Positions 51,001 to 59,828 of a stretch of DNA of 64,000 nucleotides are shown here, one piece after another. The notes beneath the pieces are model-generated. The model was not told the origin of the DNA. It saw only the letters and a list, made by a program, of their open reading frames with translations, and did not search any database. The stretch is from JANMZO01 sp963763135 (GTDB lineage Bacteria; Actinomycetota; Acidimicrobiia; Acidimicrobiales; JANYDT01). The DNA is taken from positions 62,001 to 126,000 of the forward strand of contig CAVXNJ010000013.1 of NCBI GenBank assembly GCA_963763135.1, in the 5' to 3' direction. A program made the position numbers and the translations under genes. How positions within the stretch are numbered: the first letter of the stretch is position 1; every line of letters begins with the position of its first letter.

Positions 51001-51279
51001 CTAGGCCCGTTGTTTCGCTCGAATCGCGTCGAGACGGTGGTGGTATTCCTCGACGTCGATTTCGCCGCGGGCGAAGCGTTCGTGGAGGATGTCTTCAGGT
51101 CCAGTGATCGCAGGGGGCACTGGCGTTCCCGAGGGCACAGACCCGTTGATGGGGCCTCGATGTCGGACCACGCTCGCGATGATCCAGACGATACCGACCC
51201 AAAACGCGATCATGAGCAGCGCCATCATCATCCAACCCCAGCCGCCGGGACCGTCATGCCATCCGTTGTCCCAGTGCAC
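51001..51279 (-). CDS. SHOCT-domain small membrane protein
   Basis: About 92 residues from the GTG at 51279, with GAAGG six bases upstream; longer frames give an Arg-rich lead. HWDNGWHDGPGGWGW precedes one membrane helix (MMMALLMIAFWVGIVWIIA) and the SHOCT motif ends the protein: LHERFARGEIDVEEYHHRLD. Similar in design to 28484-28792. Convergent spacing to neighbours suggests its own promoter on the right, diverging from the copper operon at 51531. Confidence 0.7.
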   Translation of the reverse strand: MHWDNGWHDGPGGWGWMMMALLMIAFWVGIVWIIASVVRHRGPINGSVPSGTPVPPAITGPEDILHERFARGEIDVEEYHHRLDAIRAKQRA

Positions 51280-51530
51280 CGTTACCTTCGCTTCCCGCGA
51301 ACCCCAACGGTCGCAGTTCCCAGCGTGACGTGAATCCGGAGGTCCTGCCAGGGTCGAACGTCCCCCAACCACACCGCGGAACCGTTCGGTGGACGAAACG
51401 CCTTCAGTGTTTCAACGCACCAAGGAGCGGGTAGGTAACGACCCGTTGTTGAGACGTGCCAATCAGGCTCACTTGGCTTGATGGGCGCAACCCCACATCG
51501 ATCTATTCGACGCGATGGAAGGAATCAACA

Positions 51531-52103
51531 ATGGACGCTCTGCGCACGCTCAAGTTGCGGGACCGACGCCGCATGCGGCCGGTGCTCGCTATCGGCGTAT
51601 TCGCCGTCGGAGTGCCGCTGGTCCTCGCAGGCTGCGGATCAGACAAAGTCGCAGCGCCCTCGTCCGCACCCGCATCGGTGGCGACCGGCACTGCTACAGA
51701 CCGAACGTTCGTGTTGAACGAATTCACGATCAAGCTTGGGTCGAAGTCTCTGTCGAGCGGAAAGGTGTTACTCACCGCCAACAATGTCGGCAGCGAGGAG
51801 CATGAGTTGGTGCTCGTCCGAGCGTCAGCGGTGACGGATCTTCCGACCAAGGCGGATGGATCGGTCGACGAGGACAAGATCGCCGAGACCGACAAGGTCG
51901 GCGAAATCGAACACGTGATGTCGCACCAAACGAAATCCAGCTCGTTCCAGCTTGACCCGGGAACCTATGTGGCGTTCTGCAACCTGGTCGACCAGATGGG
52001 CACAGGCTCGATGATGAACGGAAACATGGGCAGCGGCACGAACATGGGCAGTGGCCACGTCCACTTTGCCCGGGGCATGTATCAGTTGATCGTCGTCAAG
52101 TAG
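51531..52103 (+). CDS. Cupredoxin-like lipoprotein with Met/Gly insert
   Basis: 190 residues from the ATG at 51531 (AAGGAATC upstream). Lipobox LVLAGCGS (Cys about 30). The mature part is a single cupredoxin domain: NNVGSEEHELVLVR supplies the first His (about 88), and the C-terminal loop has FCNLVDQM, then a Met/Gly/Asn/Ser-rich stretch (MGTGSMMNGNMGSGTNMGSG, about 154-173) before HVHFARGMYQLIVV, giving Cys, His and Met ligands. A type 1 copper site is likely and the Met-rich loop could bind Cu(I). The next gene, a CopB-type pump, starts at the following base. Confidence 0.78.
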   Translation: MDALRTLKLRDRRRMRPVLAIGVFAVGVPLVLAGCGSDKVAAPSSAPASVATGTATDRTFVLNEFTIKLGSKSLSSGKVLLTANNVGSEEHELVLVRASAVTDLPTKADGSVDEDKIAETDKVGEIEHVMSHQTKSSSFQLDPGTYVAFCNLVDQMGTGSMMNGNMGSGTNMGSGHVHFARGMYQLIVVK

Positions 52104-54290
52104 GTGCGCCAGATGCGAACTGACGTCGACCATGACATGGCGATGGACCATGCCGACCACCGAGGAGATGCGCCGCATCCCACCGTCGCAGCTCATGACA
52201 AGGGAATGGAGGGCTCTCACGATCATGCTGCGATGACGGCGGCCGCATCGCAGACTCCTGGAATGGACCACGGCCAAGGACACGGCATGGGACCCGGGAT
52301 GGACCATGCGGCGATGTTTCGTCGAAAGTTCTGGATCAGCCTCATCCTGACGGTTCCGGCCGTCGTGTACAGCTCGATGGTCCAGGAATGGTTGCGCTAC
52401 ACCGCCCCGACCTTCACCGGGCACACCTTCGTCGCACCGCTCTTCGGGACCCTCACCTTCGCGTGGGGCGGACCGGTGTTCCTGCATGGCGGATCGAGCG
52501 AGATACGCGACCGCAAACCCGGAATGATGCTGCTGATCTCGATGGGACTCTGCGTCGCATTCGGGGCCTCGGTGGCCACCCTGTTCCATCTGATCAATGT
52601 CGAGTTGTGGTTCGAACTCGCCACACTGGTCACGATCATGCTGCTCGGCCACTGGCTCGAGATGCGCGCCATCGGCCAAGCCCACGGAGCGCTCGCCGCA
52701 CTCGCCGCCCTACTACCCGACCAAGCCGAACGCGTCGACGGCGACACCGTCACCACCGTCCACATCGACGACTTGCGCGTCGACGACGTGGTCCTGGTCC
52801 GACCGGGCGGACGGATCCCCGCCGACGGAGAGATCACCGACGGCACCGCCGAGATCGACGAAGCAATGATCACCGGCGAATCACGACCAGTCGCCCGCAC
52901 CGTCGGCGAACGCGTCGTCGCCGGATCGGTCGCCAGTGATTCAGCGATCAGAGTCCGGGTCACCGCCATCGGGGCCGACACCGCACTCGCCGGGATCCAA
53001 CGACTCGTCCAAGAAGCACAGGAATCACAGTCCCGAGCCCAAGCACTCGCCGACCGCTTCGCCCGCCTGCTGTTCTACGTCGCAGTCGCATCCGCCGCGG
53101 TCACATTCGTCGTGTGGATGATCCTCGGTCACACCAACGCCGCCGTGGAGCGGACCGTGACCGTGCTCGTCATCGCCTGCCCGCACGCCCTCGGGCTGGC
53201 CATCCCACTCACCATCGCCGTATCGACCAGCATTTCCGCCTCAGCCGGGATCCTCGTCAAGAACCGCATGGCACTCGAACGAATGCGCACCATCGACACC
53301 GTCATGTTCGACAAGACCGGCACCCTCACCACCGGACACCACACCGTCACCGACATCCACACCACCGGAATCAACCGGGCAGAACTCCTCTCCCTCGCAC
53401 GAGCCGTCGAAGCCGACAGCGAACACCCCCTCGCCCGCGCCATCGTCGAACTCGCCAACCACGAGAACGCACCCGCCGCAACAGCGACCGACTTCGCGAA
53501 CCTCGCCGGACGCGGCGTCGAAGCAAGCATCAACGGCGCCCACGTCGCCGTCGGCGGACCAGCACTGCTCACCGAGAAGCAACTGACCGAACCAGCAGAT
53601 GTCGCTGCCGTCACCAACACCTGGCGATCCCGTGGTGCCGCCGTGCTGCACGTCATCAGAGACAGCACCATCGTCGGCGCTATCGCCCTCGAAGACCAGA
53701 TCCGACCCGAGTCACGAACCGCCATCGACGAACTACGCCACCTCGGCATCCGCACCGTGATGATCACCGGCGACGCCCAACAGGTCGCCGACGCCGTCGC
53801 CAAACAACTCGGCGTCGACGAAGTCCTCGCGCAAGTCCTCCCCGAGGACAAAGACCAAGCAGTCGCCGGCCTCCAAGCCCGCGGACTGAAGGTCGCCATG
53901 GTCGGCGACGGCGTCAACGACGCACCCGCCCTCGCCCGCGCCGATGTCGGCATCGCCATCGGCGCCGGTACCGACGTTGCCATCGAAGCCGCCGGCGTCG
54001 TCCTCGCATCATCGGACCCCCACAACGTCCTCGGAATCATCCGCCTCTCGCGAGCCAGTTACCGAAAAATGATTCAGAACCTCGCCTGGGGTGCCGGGTA
54101 CAACCTCGTCGCCATCCCCGCCGCCGCAGGAGCATTCAGCTTCGCTGGGATCACCCTCTCGCCGGCGGTCGGTGCGATCTTGATGAGCGTCTCCACCATC
54201 GTCGTTGCCGCAAACGCCCAACTTCTTCGCGGACTCGACCTCACGCCACCTGCGCTCTCCGTCACGGAACCCACAGCGTTGTCAGGGTAG
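52104..54290 (+). CDS. copB: CopB-type copper-translocating P-type ATPase
   Basis: 728 residues. The N terminus (1-70) is rich in His, Met and Asp (DHDMAMDHADHRGDAPHP, GMDHGQGHGMGPGMDHAAM), a typical copper-binding tail of CopB. Then membrane helices, actuator ITGESRPVAR (about 254-263), membrane metal site ACPHALGLAIPL (CPH, about 357-368), DKTGTLTTGHH (Asp about 403), SEHPLARAIVE and GDGVNDAPALARADVG (about 598-613). CPH marks the P1B-3 class that exports copper (or silver). It follows the cupredoxin lipoprotein directly, forming a two-gene unit. Start GTG 52104 or ATG 52113. Part of its 3' end was copied into the pseudogene at 30 kb. Confidence 0.92.
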   Translation: MRQMRTDVDHDMAMDHADHRGDAPHPTVAAHDKGMEGSHDHAAMTAAASQTPGMDHGQGHGMGPGMDHAAMFRRKFWISLILTVPAVVYSSMVQEWLRYTAPTFTGHTFVAPLFGTLTFAWGGPVFLHGGSSEIRDRKPGMMLLISMGLCVAFGASVATLFHLINVELWFELATLVTIMLLGHWLEMRAIGQAHGALAALAALLPDQAERVDGDTVTTVHIDDLRVDDVVLVRPGGRIPADGEITDGTAEIDEAMITGESRPVARTVGERVVAGSVASDSAIRVRVTAIGADTALAGIQRLVQEAQESQSRAQALADRFARLLFYVAVASAAVTFVVWMILGHTNAAVERTVTVLVIACPHALGLAIPLTIAVSTSISASAGILVKNRMALERMRTIDTVMFDKTGTLTTGHHTVTDIHTTGINRAELLSLARAVEADSEHPLARAIVELANHENAPAATATDFANLAGRGVEASINGAHVAVGGPALLTEKQLTEPADVAAVTNTWRSRGAAVLHVIRDSTIVGAIALEDQIRPESRTAIDELRHLGIRTVMITGDAQQVADAVAKQLGVDEVLAQVLPEDKDQAVAGLQARGLKVAMVGDGVNDAPALARADVGIAIGAGTDVAIEAAGVVLASSDPHNVLGIIRLSRASYRKMIQNLAWGAGYNLVAIPAAAGAFSFAGITLSPAVGAILMSVSTIVVAANAQLLRGLDLTPPALSVTEPTALSG

Positions 54291-54440
54291 CCAATGGCTA
54301 AGTTGCCCAACAGGTGACGGATTCAACGGGTCGCATCTGGCGGCTCGACGCAACGGAGCGAACCGGATCTGCCGGTTCGCAACGGCAATTGCCGCTCGAG
54401 CTTTTGGCGGCGGGCCTCGCACGGCAACTCGAACTCCTCG

Positions 54441-54467
54441 ATACCTGTTCATATCTACAGGTATACT
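54441..54467 (+). promoter_or_regulatory. Operator and promoter of the CadC-type regulator
   Basis: Perfect inverted repeat ATACCTGT (54441-54448) / ACAGGTAT (54457-54464) with an 8-nt spacer. The right arm runs into TATACT (54462-54467), a -10 ending 7 nt before the ATG at 54475, so repressor binding would block RNA polymerase on a leaderless transcript. Confidence 0.7.
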
Positions 54468-54474
54468 GTCCGTA

Positions 54475-54912
54475 ATGGAACCTCAGGACAGCAACGTGGT
54501 TGGCCTTGACGGGTGTGCAGCGCACTGCGACGAACCGTTGAGCGTGTCGGCACTGCGGGAACGTCTGCCTGACACCGAGGCCCGGAGGCGGACGGCTGAC
54601 CTGTTCCGGCTGCTGGGCGACCACACCCGGGTGTCGATCCTCATGGCGCTGCTGGAAGGTGGCGAGCTGTGCGTGTGCGACCTGTCAGCCACTATCGATG
54701 TGGCCGAGAACGTCGTGTCGCAAGCCCTGCGGCTGCTGCGTACGGCTGACGTGGTCCGCACCCGCCGCGATGGTCGCCGCATCCATTACCGGCTGGCCGA
54801 CGCTCACGTCCGCATGCTCCTCGATCTGTCCGCCGACCATCTCAGCCACCAACCAGTGCCGGCCCTCTCGGCCACGGTCACAACAGCACGAAGGACCACC
54901 CGTGGCCGCTGA
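54475..54912 (+). CDS. cadC: CadC-type ArsR metal repressor
   Basis: 145 residues. Winged helix: LFRLLGDHTRVSILMALLEG and VAENVVSQALRLLRTADVVR. Metal ligands match CadC: an N-terminal C14-x3-C18 (DGCAAHCDE) and C66-x-C68 in the signature ELCVCDLS, the four-cysteine Cd/Pb/Bi site; the dimer-interface zinc site at the end is partly kept (HVRMLLDLSADHLSH). It overlaps the ATPase gene by 11 bp, the classic cadCA arrangement, and its operator lies just upstream. Confidence 0.88.
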   Translation: MEPQDSNVVGLDGCAAHCDEPLSVSALRERLPDTEARRRTADLFRLLGDHTRVSILMALLEGGELCVCDLSATIDVAENVVSQALRLLRTADVVRTRRDGRRIHYRLADAHVRMLLDLSADHLSHQPVPALSATVTTARRTTRGR

Positions 54913-57064
54913 ACCGACGACCGTGACGGTGTCGAAGTTCCGGGTGGAGGAGCTCGACTGTGCCACCGAGGAGAACGAGTTGCGCGAGGCGCTCACCCCG
55001 CTCGACGGCGTTCGCCGGCTCGACTTCGACCTGGTCGCCCGCCGCGTGACCGTCACCCACCACCTGGACTCACCGGCCCCCATCGAAGCGGCCATCCGCC
55101 AAGCCGGGATGCGGCCCCGGCTGCTCATCGCCACACCGGGCGACTCCCCCACCCAACGGCCGTCGCTGGCCCGCTCCACGATCGTCACCACCGTGGCCGC
55201 CGGTCTGCTGGCCGTCGGCTCCGAGGTGTGCGTCATTGCGGGTCTCGACGAACAGTCCATCCCCGTCGCCGTGCTCGCCGTGGCCGCCATCGCACTCGGC
55301 GGCCGTGAAACGCTCCGCAAGGGCTGGCAGGCCCTCCGCTCGCGTCGGCTCACCATGAACCTGCTGATGTCGGTGGCCGCCATAGGTGCGCTCGCCATCG
55401 GGCAGTGGCCCGAAGCGGCCGTGGTGATCTGGCTGTTCGGCGTGGCCGAGCTCATCGAAGCACTCAGCCTGGAACGCGCCCGCAACGCCATCCGCTCCCT
55501 GGTCGCCCTCGCCCCCGAAAGCGCCCACGTCCGCACCGACACCGGCGACTGGACCGACACCCCCGCTGGCGCTATTGGGCTCGGCGCCGTGATGCTCATC
55601 AGACCCGGTGAACGCATCGCCCTCGACGGAGCCGTCACCTCCGGCAACAGCACCGTCAACCAGGCGCCCATCACCGGCGAATCCATCCCCGTCGCCAAGA
55701 CCACCGGTGACGTCGTGTTCGCGGGCACCATCAACGAACGCGGCACCCTCGAAGTCACCGTCACAGCAGCGAAAGGCGAAGGAACTCTGGACCGCATCGC
55801 CCGGTCCATCCAACAAGCCCAGTCCGAGAAGGCACCGGCCCAACGCTTCGTCGACCGGTTCGCCGCCGTTTACACACCCATCGTGTTCGTCCTGGCCATA
55901 GCCGTCGCTGTGCTGCCACCGCTGCTCGGCCACGGTGCTTGGCACGACTGGTTCTACAAGGCTCTCGTGCTGCTCGTGCTGGCCTGCCCGTGCGCGCTCG
56001 TCATCTCCACACCCGTCACCGTCGTGTCCGGCCTGGGCGGCGCAGCAAGACGAGGGATCCTCATCAAAGGCGGCATCCACCTCGAACAAGCCCGCCGCAT
56101 CGACACCATCGCGTTCGACAAGACCGGCACCCTCACCCACGGCCGCCCCCAACTCACCGACCGCATCACGGTCAGCGACATGCCCATCGATGACGCGCTC
56201 CGGATCGCCGCGTCGATCAACCGACTATCGCAGCACCCGGTCGCTCACGCCATCGTCAGCGCGCATACCGGATCCCTCCACACCGTCGAGGACTTCGAGG
56301 CCATCACCGGACGTGGCGTGCAAGGCACCGTGAACGGCATCCGCTACCTGCTCGGCAACCACCGCCTCGCCGAAGAGAACGGCGTGTGCACCCCAGAACT
56401 GGAAACCATCCTCGGTGGTCTCGAAGGCGACGCCAAGACCGCTGTCGTGCTGATGACCGACCACCACACCGTCGCGGTGTTCGCCGTGGCCGACACTGTG
56501 CGCGCCACCGCGGCCCAGGCCGTGGCCGACCTGAAACGTCTCGGTGTGCGCACCCTGATGCTCACCGGCGACAACCAGCTCACGGCATCGGCCGTGGCCC
56601 GCCAGATCGGCATTGACGACGCCCGCGGCGACCTGCTCCCCGACGACAAGCTGCGAATCGTCACCGAGCTCACAGAGACCGGGCGGCACGTGGCCATGAT
56701 CGGTGACGGCATCAACGACGCCCCCGCCCTGGCCAAGGCCGCACTCGGCATCGCCATGGGCGCCGCCGGTACTGACACCGCTATCGAAACCGGCGACATC
56801 GCCCTCATGGACGACGACCCCCGCAAACTGGCCGAAACCATCCGCATCTCCCAGCACACCTCGCACGTGCTGTGGCAGAACATCGCCGTCGCCCTCGGCG
56901 TGAAGGTCGTGTTCTTCCTCCTCACCCTCACCGGAACCGCATCACTGTGGCTGGCCGTGCTCGCCGACATGGGCGCCAGCCTCGTCGTCATCGCCAACGG
57001 CATGCGCCTGCTCCGCAACCCCTCACACCGGAACGCCCCCACACGCACCGCCCACGTCTCCTAA
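54902..57064 (+). CDS. cadA: P1B-type ATPase, CadA-like (Cd/Zn/Pb efflux)
   Basis: 720 residues from the GTG at 54902. Metal-binding domain with FRVEELDCATEENELREALT, membrane helices from about residue 90, APITGESIPVAKT, CPC site ACPCALVISTPVTVV (about 360-374), DKTGTLTHGRP (Asp about 406), QHPVAHAIVSAH and GDGINDAPALAKA (about 600-612). P1B-2 pattern for Cd, Zn and Pb. Close paralogue of 36267-38405, differing mostly in the N terminus and cytosolic loops. Paired with cadC; together they form a complete cadmium resistance operon. Its first third was the donor of the pseudogene at 29.5 kb. Confidence 0.93.
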   Translation: MAAEPTTVTVSKFRVEELDCATEENELREALTPLDGVRRLDFDLVARRVTVTHHLDSPAPIEAAIRQAGMRPRLLIATPGDSPTQRPSLARSTIVTTVAAGLLAVGSEVCVIAGLDEQSIPVAVLAVAAIALGGRETLRKGWQALRSRRLTMNLLMSVAAIGALAIGQWPEAAVVIWLFGVAELIEALSLERARNAIRSLVALAPESAHVRTDTGDWTDTPAGAIGLGAVMLIRPGERIALDGAVTSGNSTVNQAPITGESIPVAKTTGDVVFAGTINERGTLEVTVTAAKGEGTLDRIARSIQQAQSEKAPAQRFVDRFAAVYTPIVFVLAIAVAVLPPLLGHGAWHDWFYKALVLLVLACPCALVISTPVTVVSGLGGAARRGILIKGGIHLEQARRIDTIAFDKTGTLTHGRPQLTDRITVSDMPIDDALRIAASINRLSQHPVAHAIVSAHTGSLHTVEDFEAITGRGVQGTVNGIRYLLGNHRLAEENGVCTPELETILGGLEGDAKTAVVLMTDHHTVAVFAVADTVRATAAQAVADLKRLGVRTLMLTGDNQLTASAVARQIGIDDARGDLLPDDKLRIVTELTETGRHVAMIGDGINDAPALAKAALGIAMGAAGTDTAIETGDIALMDDDPRKLAETIRISQHTSHVLWQNIAVALGVKVVFFLLTLTGTASLWLAVLADMGASLVVIANGMRLLRNPSHRNAPTRTAHVS

Positions 57065-57123
57065 ACGTCGTCCCTCTCGCAGTGCACCAGCCCACGTTCC
57101 CCACCCGAAACTTGATCCCATCG

Positions 57124-57471
57124 ATGCGCAAATCCTCACGACGTCGCCCGCCAGCCGAGCTCACCCGACTGATCAACGACGCAATCGCTTCCTCCCGTAG
57201 CGCCCCCGACCCGTGGCCGTCTCTCGAACGCGCCCACATCGCATCCCAATCATGGGCGTGGCCACACACCCGCGTCCACGCCACCATGCTCCAGGTCGCC
57301 TGGCGCCAACGCGATCGCCACGAGACCATTGGACAACTGATCCGCCTCGTCCTCGCAGCACCCGGCTCACTCGCCAACCGATACCCGCCCGGCAACACCG
57401 GACGCACCACGATGGGTCTCACCGAACACGGCACCATCCCCGACGACCTCGCCGCCCTCCTGACCAGCTGA
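57124..57471 (+). CDS. DUF3703 protein
   Basis: 115 residues from the ATG at 57124. The DUF3703 core is clear: WPSLERAHIASQSWAWPHTR, HATMLQVAWRQRDRHETIGQ and LAAPGSLANRYPPGNTGRTT. The invariant His residues (AHI, HTRVH) suggest a metal or active site. DUF3703 genes accompany cadmium, zinc and mercury resistance genes, as here behind cadCA by 59 bp. Function unknown; no membrane helix. Confidence 0.8.
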   Translation: MRKSSRRRPPAELTRLINDAIASSRSAPDPWPSLERAHIASQSWAWPHTRVHATMLQVAWRQRDRHETIGQLIRLVLAAPGSLANRYPPGNTGRTTMGLTEHGTIPDDLAALLTS

Positions 57472-57541
57472 CCACACCAACGCAATGTTCCCGGCCACAC
57501 GCCTCCACGCGTTCTCCACACGCGTCATTCACGATGATTGG

Positions 57542-59086
57542 ATGGAAGATTTCGGATCTGAGCCGGTGTTCGTGTCGACGCGTCGTTTCTCGCGGCGTGA
57601 GGTGTTGACGGGCGCTGGTGCGTTGGTGTTGCTCGGTGCCGCTGGACCTGCGGCGTTCGCAGCAAGTTCGACGACAACGAAGGGCTCGGCTCTGGTTGGT
57701 CCCACCGATCCCGCAGTTGAGGCACGTGACGCGAAACGTCGCCGCCCAGGTGCGGGATTGGTGAAGGCCACTGTGACCGCGTCGGCGATAAAGGCGGTGG
57801 TTGGTGGCCGTGAGGTGTCGACGTGGGCGTTCGGTGACCGACCCGGCGCCGGTGGGATCAGGGCGAAGGTCGGCGACATGATCGAAGCGACGTTCGTCAA
57901 CAGACTGCCGTCGGCGAACACGATGCACTGGCACGGCATCGCGCTCCGCAACAACATGGACGGTGTCCACGGCCTCACCCAGTCGGCGGTGGAACCGGGC
58001 AAGACGTTCACGTACCGGTTCACCGCGCCGGATGCGGGCACGTACTGGTTCCATCCGCACATGGGACTCGAACTCGACAAGGGCCTCTACGCACCGTTGA
58101 TCATCGAGGACCCAAACGACCCAGTCGACGCTGACGTCGACGCCACATTGATGCTCGATGACTGGCTTGACGGCTACGGCCGCACCCAGGAACAGGTCCT
58201 CGCCGGATTGCAGAGCGGTGGCGGGCATTCCGGTCACAACATGGGCGGCGGGTCCGGCATGGGTGGAATGGGCGGAATGATGGGTGGGTCGGGATCGGGT
58301 CTCACCGGTGACGTCACGTACCCGTTGCATGTCATCAACGGCCGCGGGCCGGGCGAGCGTGACACCGTGCAGGCCAAGCCGGGCCAACGCGTGCGGTTGC
58401 GTCTGATCAATGCCGGGTCAGACACTGCGTACCGAGTTGCGATCAGCGACCACCGGCTCACCGTCACCCACGCCGACGGCTTCCCCGTGAAACCGGTCGA
58501 GGTCGACACGTTGCTGATGGGTATGGGTGAGCGTTACGACGTGATCATCACCGCGAAGTCCGGTGCGTTCGCGATCGTGGCCGTTCCCGAAGGGAAAACC
58601 GACCCGGCCGGCGAAGCGGTCCTGCGCACCACCACCACAGCAACGTCACCGAAGACCGGTACACGCCCGACCGGCCTCAACGGTCAGGTGTTGAGCTACA
58701 GCGACCTGAAGCCCACGGACGCCGTTCGACTCGCTACCCGCAAACCAACCCGGACGACCACGATCCAGTTGACCGCGAGCATGTCCGGATACACCCACGG
58801 CATCAACGGTCGCTCCTATCCCGACAGTGCGCCGATCGTCGTACGCCAGGGCGAACGGCTGCGGTTGCGGATCATGAACGACACGATGATGTTCCACCCC
58901 ATCCACCTCCACGGTCACACGTTCCAGGTCGTTGGGTCGTCACGCAAAGACACCGTGAACGTCCCATCGATGGGAGCAGTCGAAGTCGACATCGAGGCCG
59001 ACAACCCCGGCCAATGGATGCTGCACTGCCACAACACGTACCACTTCGAATCCGGGATGGCCACCGTTCTGTCGTACCGCCGCTGA
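57542..59086 (+). CDS. Tat-exported multicopper oxidase
   Basis: 514 residues from the ATG at 57542 (57485 is an in-frame alternative). Twin-arginine signal RRFSRREVLTGAGALVLL; three cupredoxin domains. Copper ligands: MHWHGIALRNN (about 127), YWFHPHMGLE (about 168), HPIHLHGHTF (about 452) and LHCHNTYHFESGM (about 494), with Cys and axial Met. A Gly/Met/His-rich insert (GGHSGHNMGGGSGMGGMGGM, about 224-243) may bind Cu(I), as in CueO-like and CopA-type oxidases. It precedes the two-component genes by 49 bp, the usual copper-response arrangement. A broken copy of its 5' end is at 47250. Confidence 0.92.
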   Translation: MEDFGSEPVFVSTRRFSRREVLTGAGALVLLGAAGPAAFAASSTTTKGSALVGPTDPAVEARDAKRRRPGAGLVKATVTASAIKAVVGGREVSTWAFGDRPGAGGIRAKVGDMIEATFVNRLPSANTMHWHGIALRNNMDGVHGLTQSAVEPGKTFTYRFTAPDAGTYWFHPHMGLELDKGLYAPLIIEDPNDPVDADVDATLMLDDWLDGYGRTQEQVLAGLQSGGGHSGHNMGGGSGMGGMGGMMGGSGSGLTGDVTYPLHVINGRGPGERDTVQAKPGQRVRLRLINAGSDTAYRVAISDHRLTVTHADGFPVKPVEVDTLLMGMGERYDVIITAKSGAFAIVAVPEGKTDPAGEAVLRTTTTATSPKTGTRPTGLNGQVLSYSDLKPTDAVRLATRKPTRTTTIQLTASMSGYTHGINGRSYPDSAPIVVRQGERLRLRIMNDTMMFHPIHLHGHTFQVVGSSRKDTVNVPSMGAVEVDIEADNPGQWMLHCHNTYHFESGMATVLSYRR

Positions 59087-59135
59087 GCGCGGCGCCGGAG
59101 TCCGGGCGGGCCGACCGAAGGTGCATGCTGTCGAC

Positions 59136-59828
59136 ATGGGCATCGTCTTGGTCGTCGAAGACGAAGCCCGCATCGCCGGCCTCCTCCAGCGAACCCTCGA
59201 ACACGACGGGCACACCGTCATCGTCGCATCCGGTGGCCGTGAGGCGTTACGTGTCGCGGCCATCGAACCCATCGATCTTGTGGTCCTGGACCTCCGGCTG
59301 CCCGATCTTCCCGGTGAGGACGTCGCCCGGGAACTCCGCCGCAACGACCCGGTACCGATCCTGATGCTCACCGCGAAGGCCTCAGAGCGTGATCGGATCG
59401 CCGGCCTGGAAGCGGGCGCGGATGACTACGTCACGAAGCCGTTCAGCCCCCGTGAAGTTGCCTTGCGCGTGCAGGCCATCCTGCGACGCGGACGTTCCGA
59501 GCCCGAACCGTCCAGGGCATCGTTCGCGAATGCGTCGTTGACGATCGACACCGTCACGCGAACCGTCGAGGCGAACGGAACGGTCGCGGAACTGACACCC
59601 ACCGAATGGGACCTACTCGACGCGCTCGTCTCGCGTCCGGGGCGCGTCTGGTCGCGTTACGAACTCGTCACCCGCATCCGCGGCTACGAGTTCGACGGCT
59701 ACGAGCGCACCATCGACTCACACATCAAGAACCTGCGCCGCAAGATCGAGGCCGACCCGCGCCAACCGGTCATCATCGAGACCGTCACCGGCGTCGGCTA
59801 CCGGCTCGGAGTCACCCGTGACCACTGA
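59136..59828 (+). CDS. OmpR/PhoB-type response regulator
   Basis: 230 residues from the ATG at 59136. Receiver domain with acidic pocket VVEDEARIAG, phospho-acceptor D51 in LVVLDLRLPDLPGED, Thr in LMLTAKAS and Lys in YVTKPFSPRE; the winged-helix DNA-binding domain has TPTEWDLLDALVSRPGRVWS and YERTIDSHIKNLRRKIE, ending VGYRLG. It overlaps the sensor kinase by 11 bp. Its position after the multicopper oxidase makes it a likely copper-responsive activator (CusR/CopR type); that is inference. Confidence 0.9.
   Translation: MGIVLVVEDEARIAGLLQRTLEHDGHTVIVASGGREALRVAAIEPIDLVVLDLRLPDLPGEDVARELRRNDPVPILMLTAKASERDRIAGLEAGADDYVTKPFSPREVALRVQAILRRGRSEPEPSRASFANASLTIDTVTRTVEANGTVAELTPTEWDLLDALVSRPGRVWSRYELVTRIRGYEFDGYERTIDSHIKNLRRKIEADPRQPVIIETVTGVGYRLGVTRDH

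Noticed and set aside
53114..54301. Long overlapping Arg-rich frame inside copB
   Set aside because: It is a composition artefact of the high-GC P-type ATPase gene in another frame.
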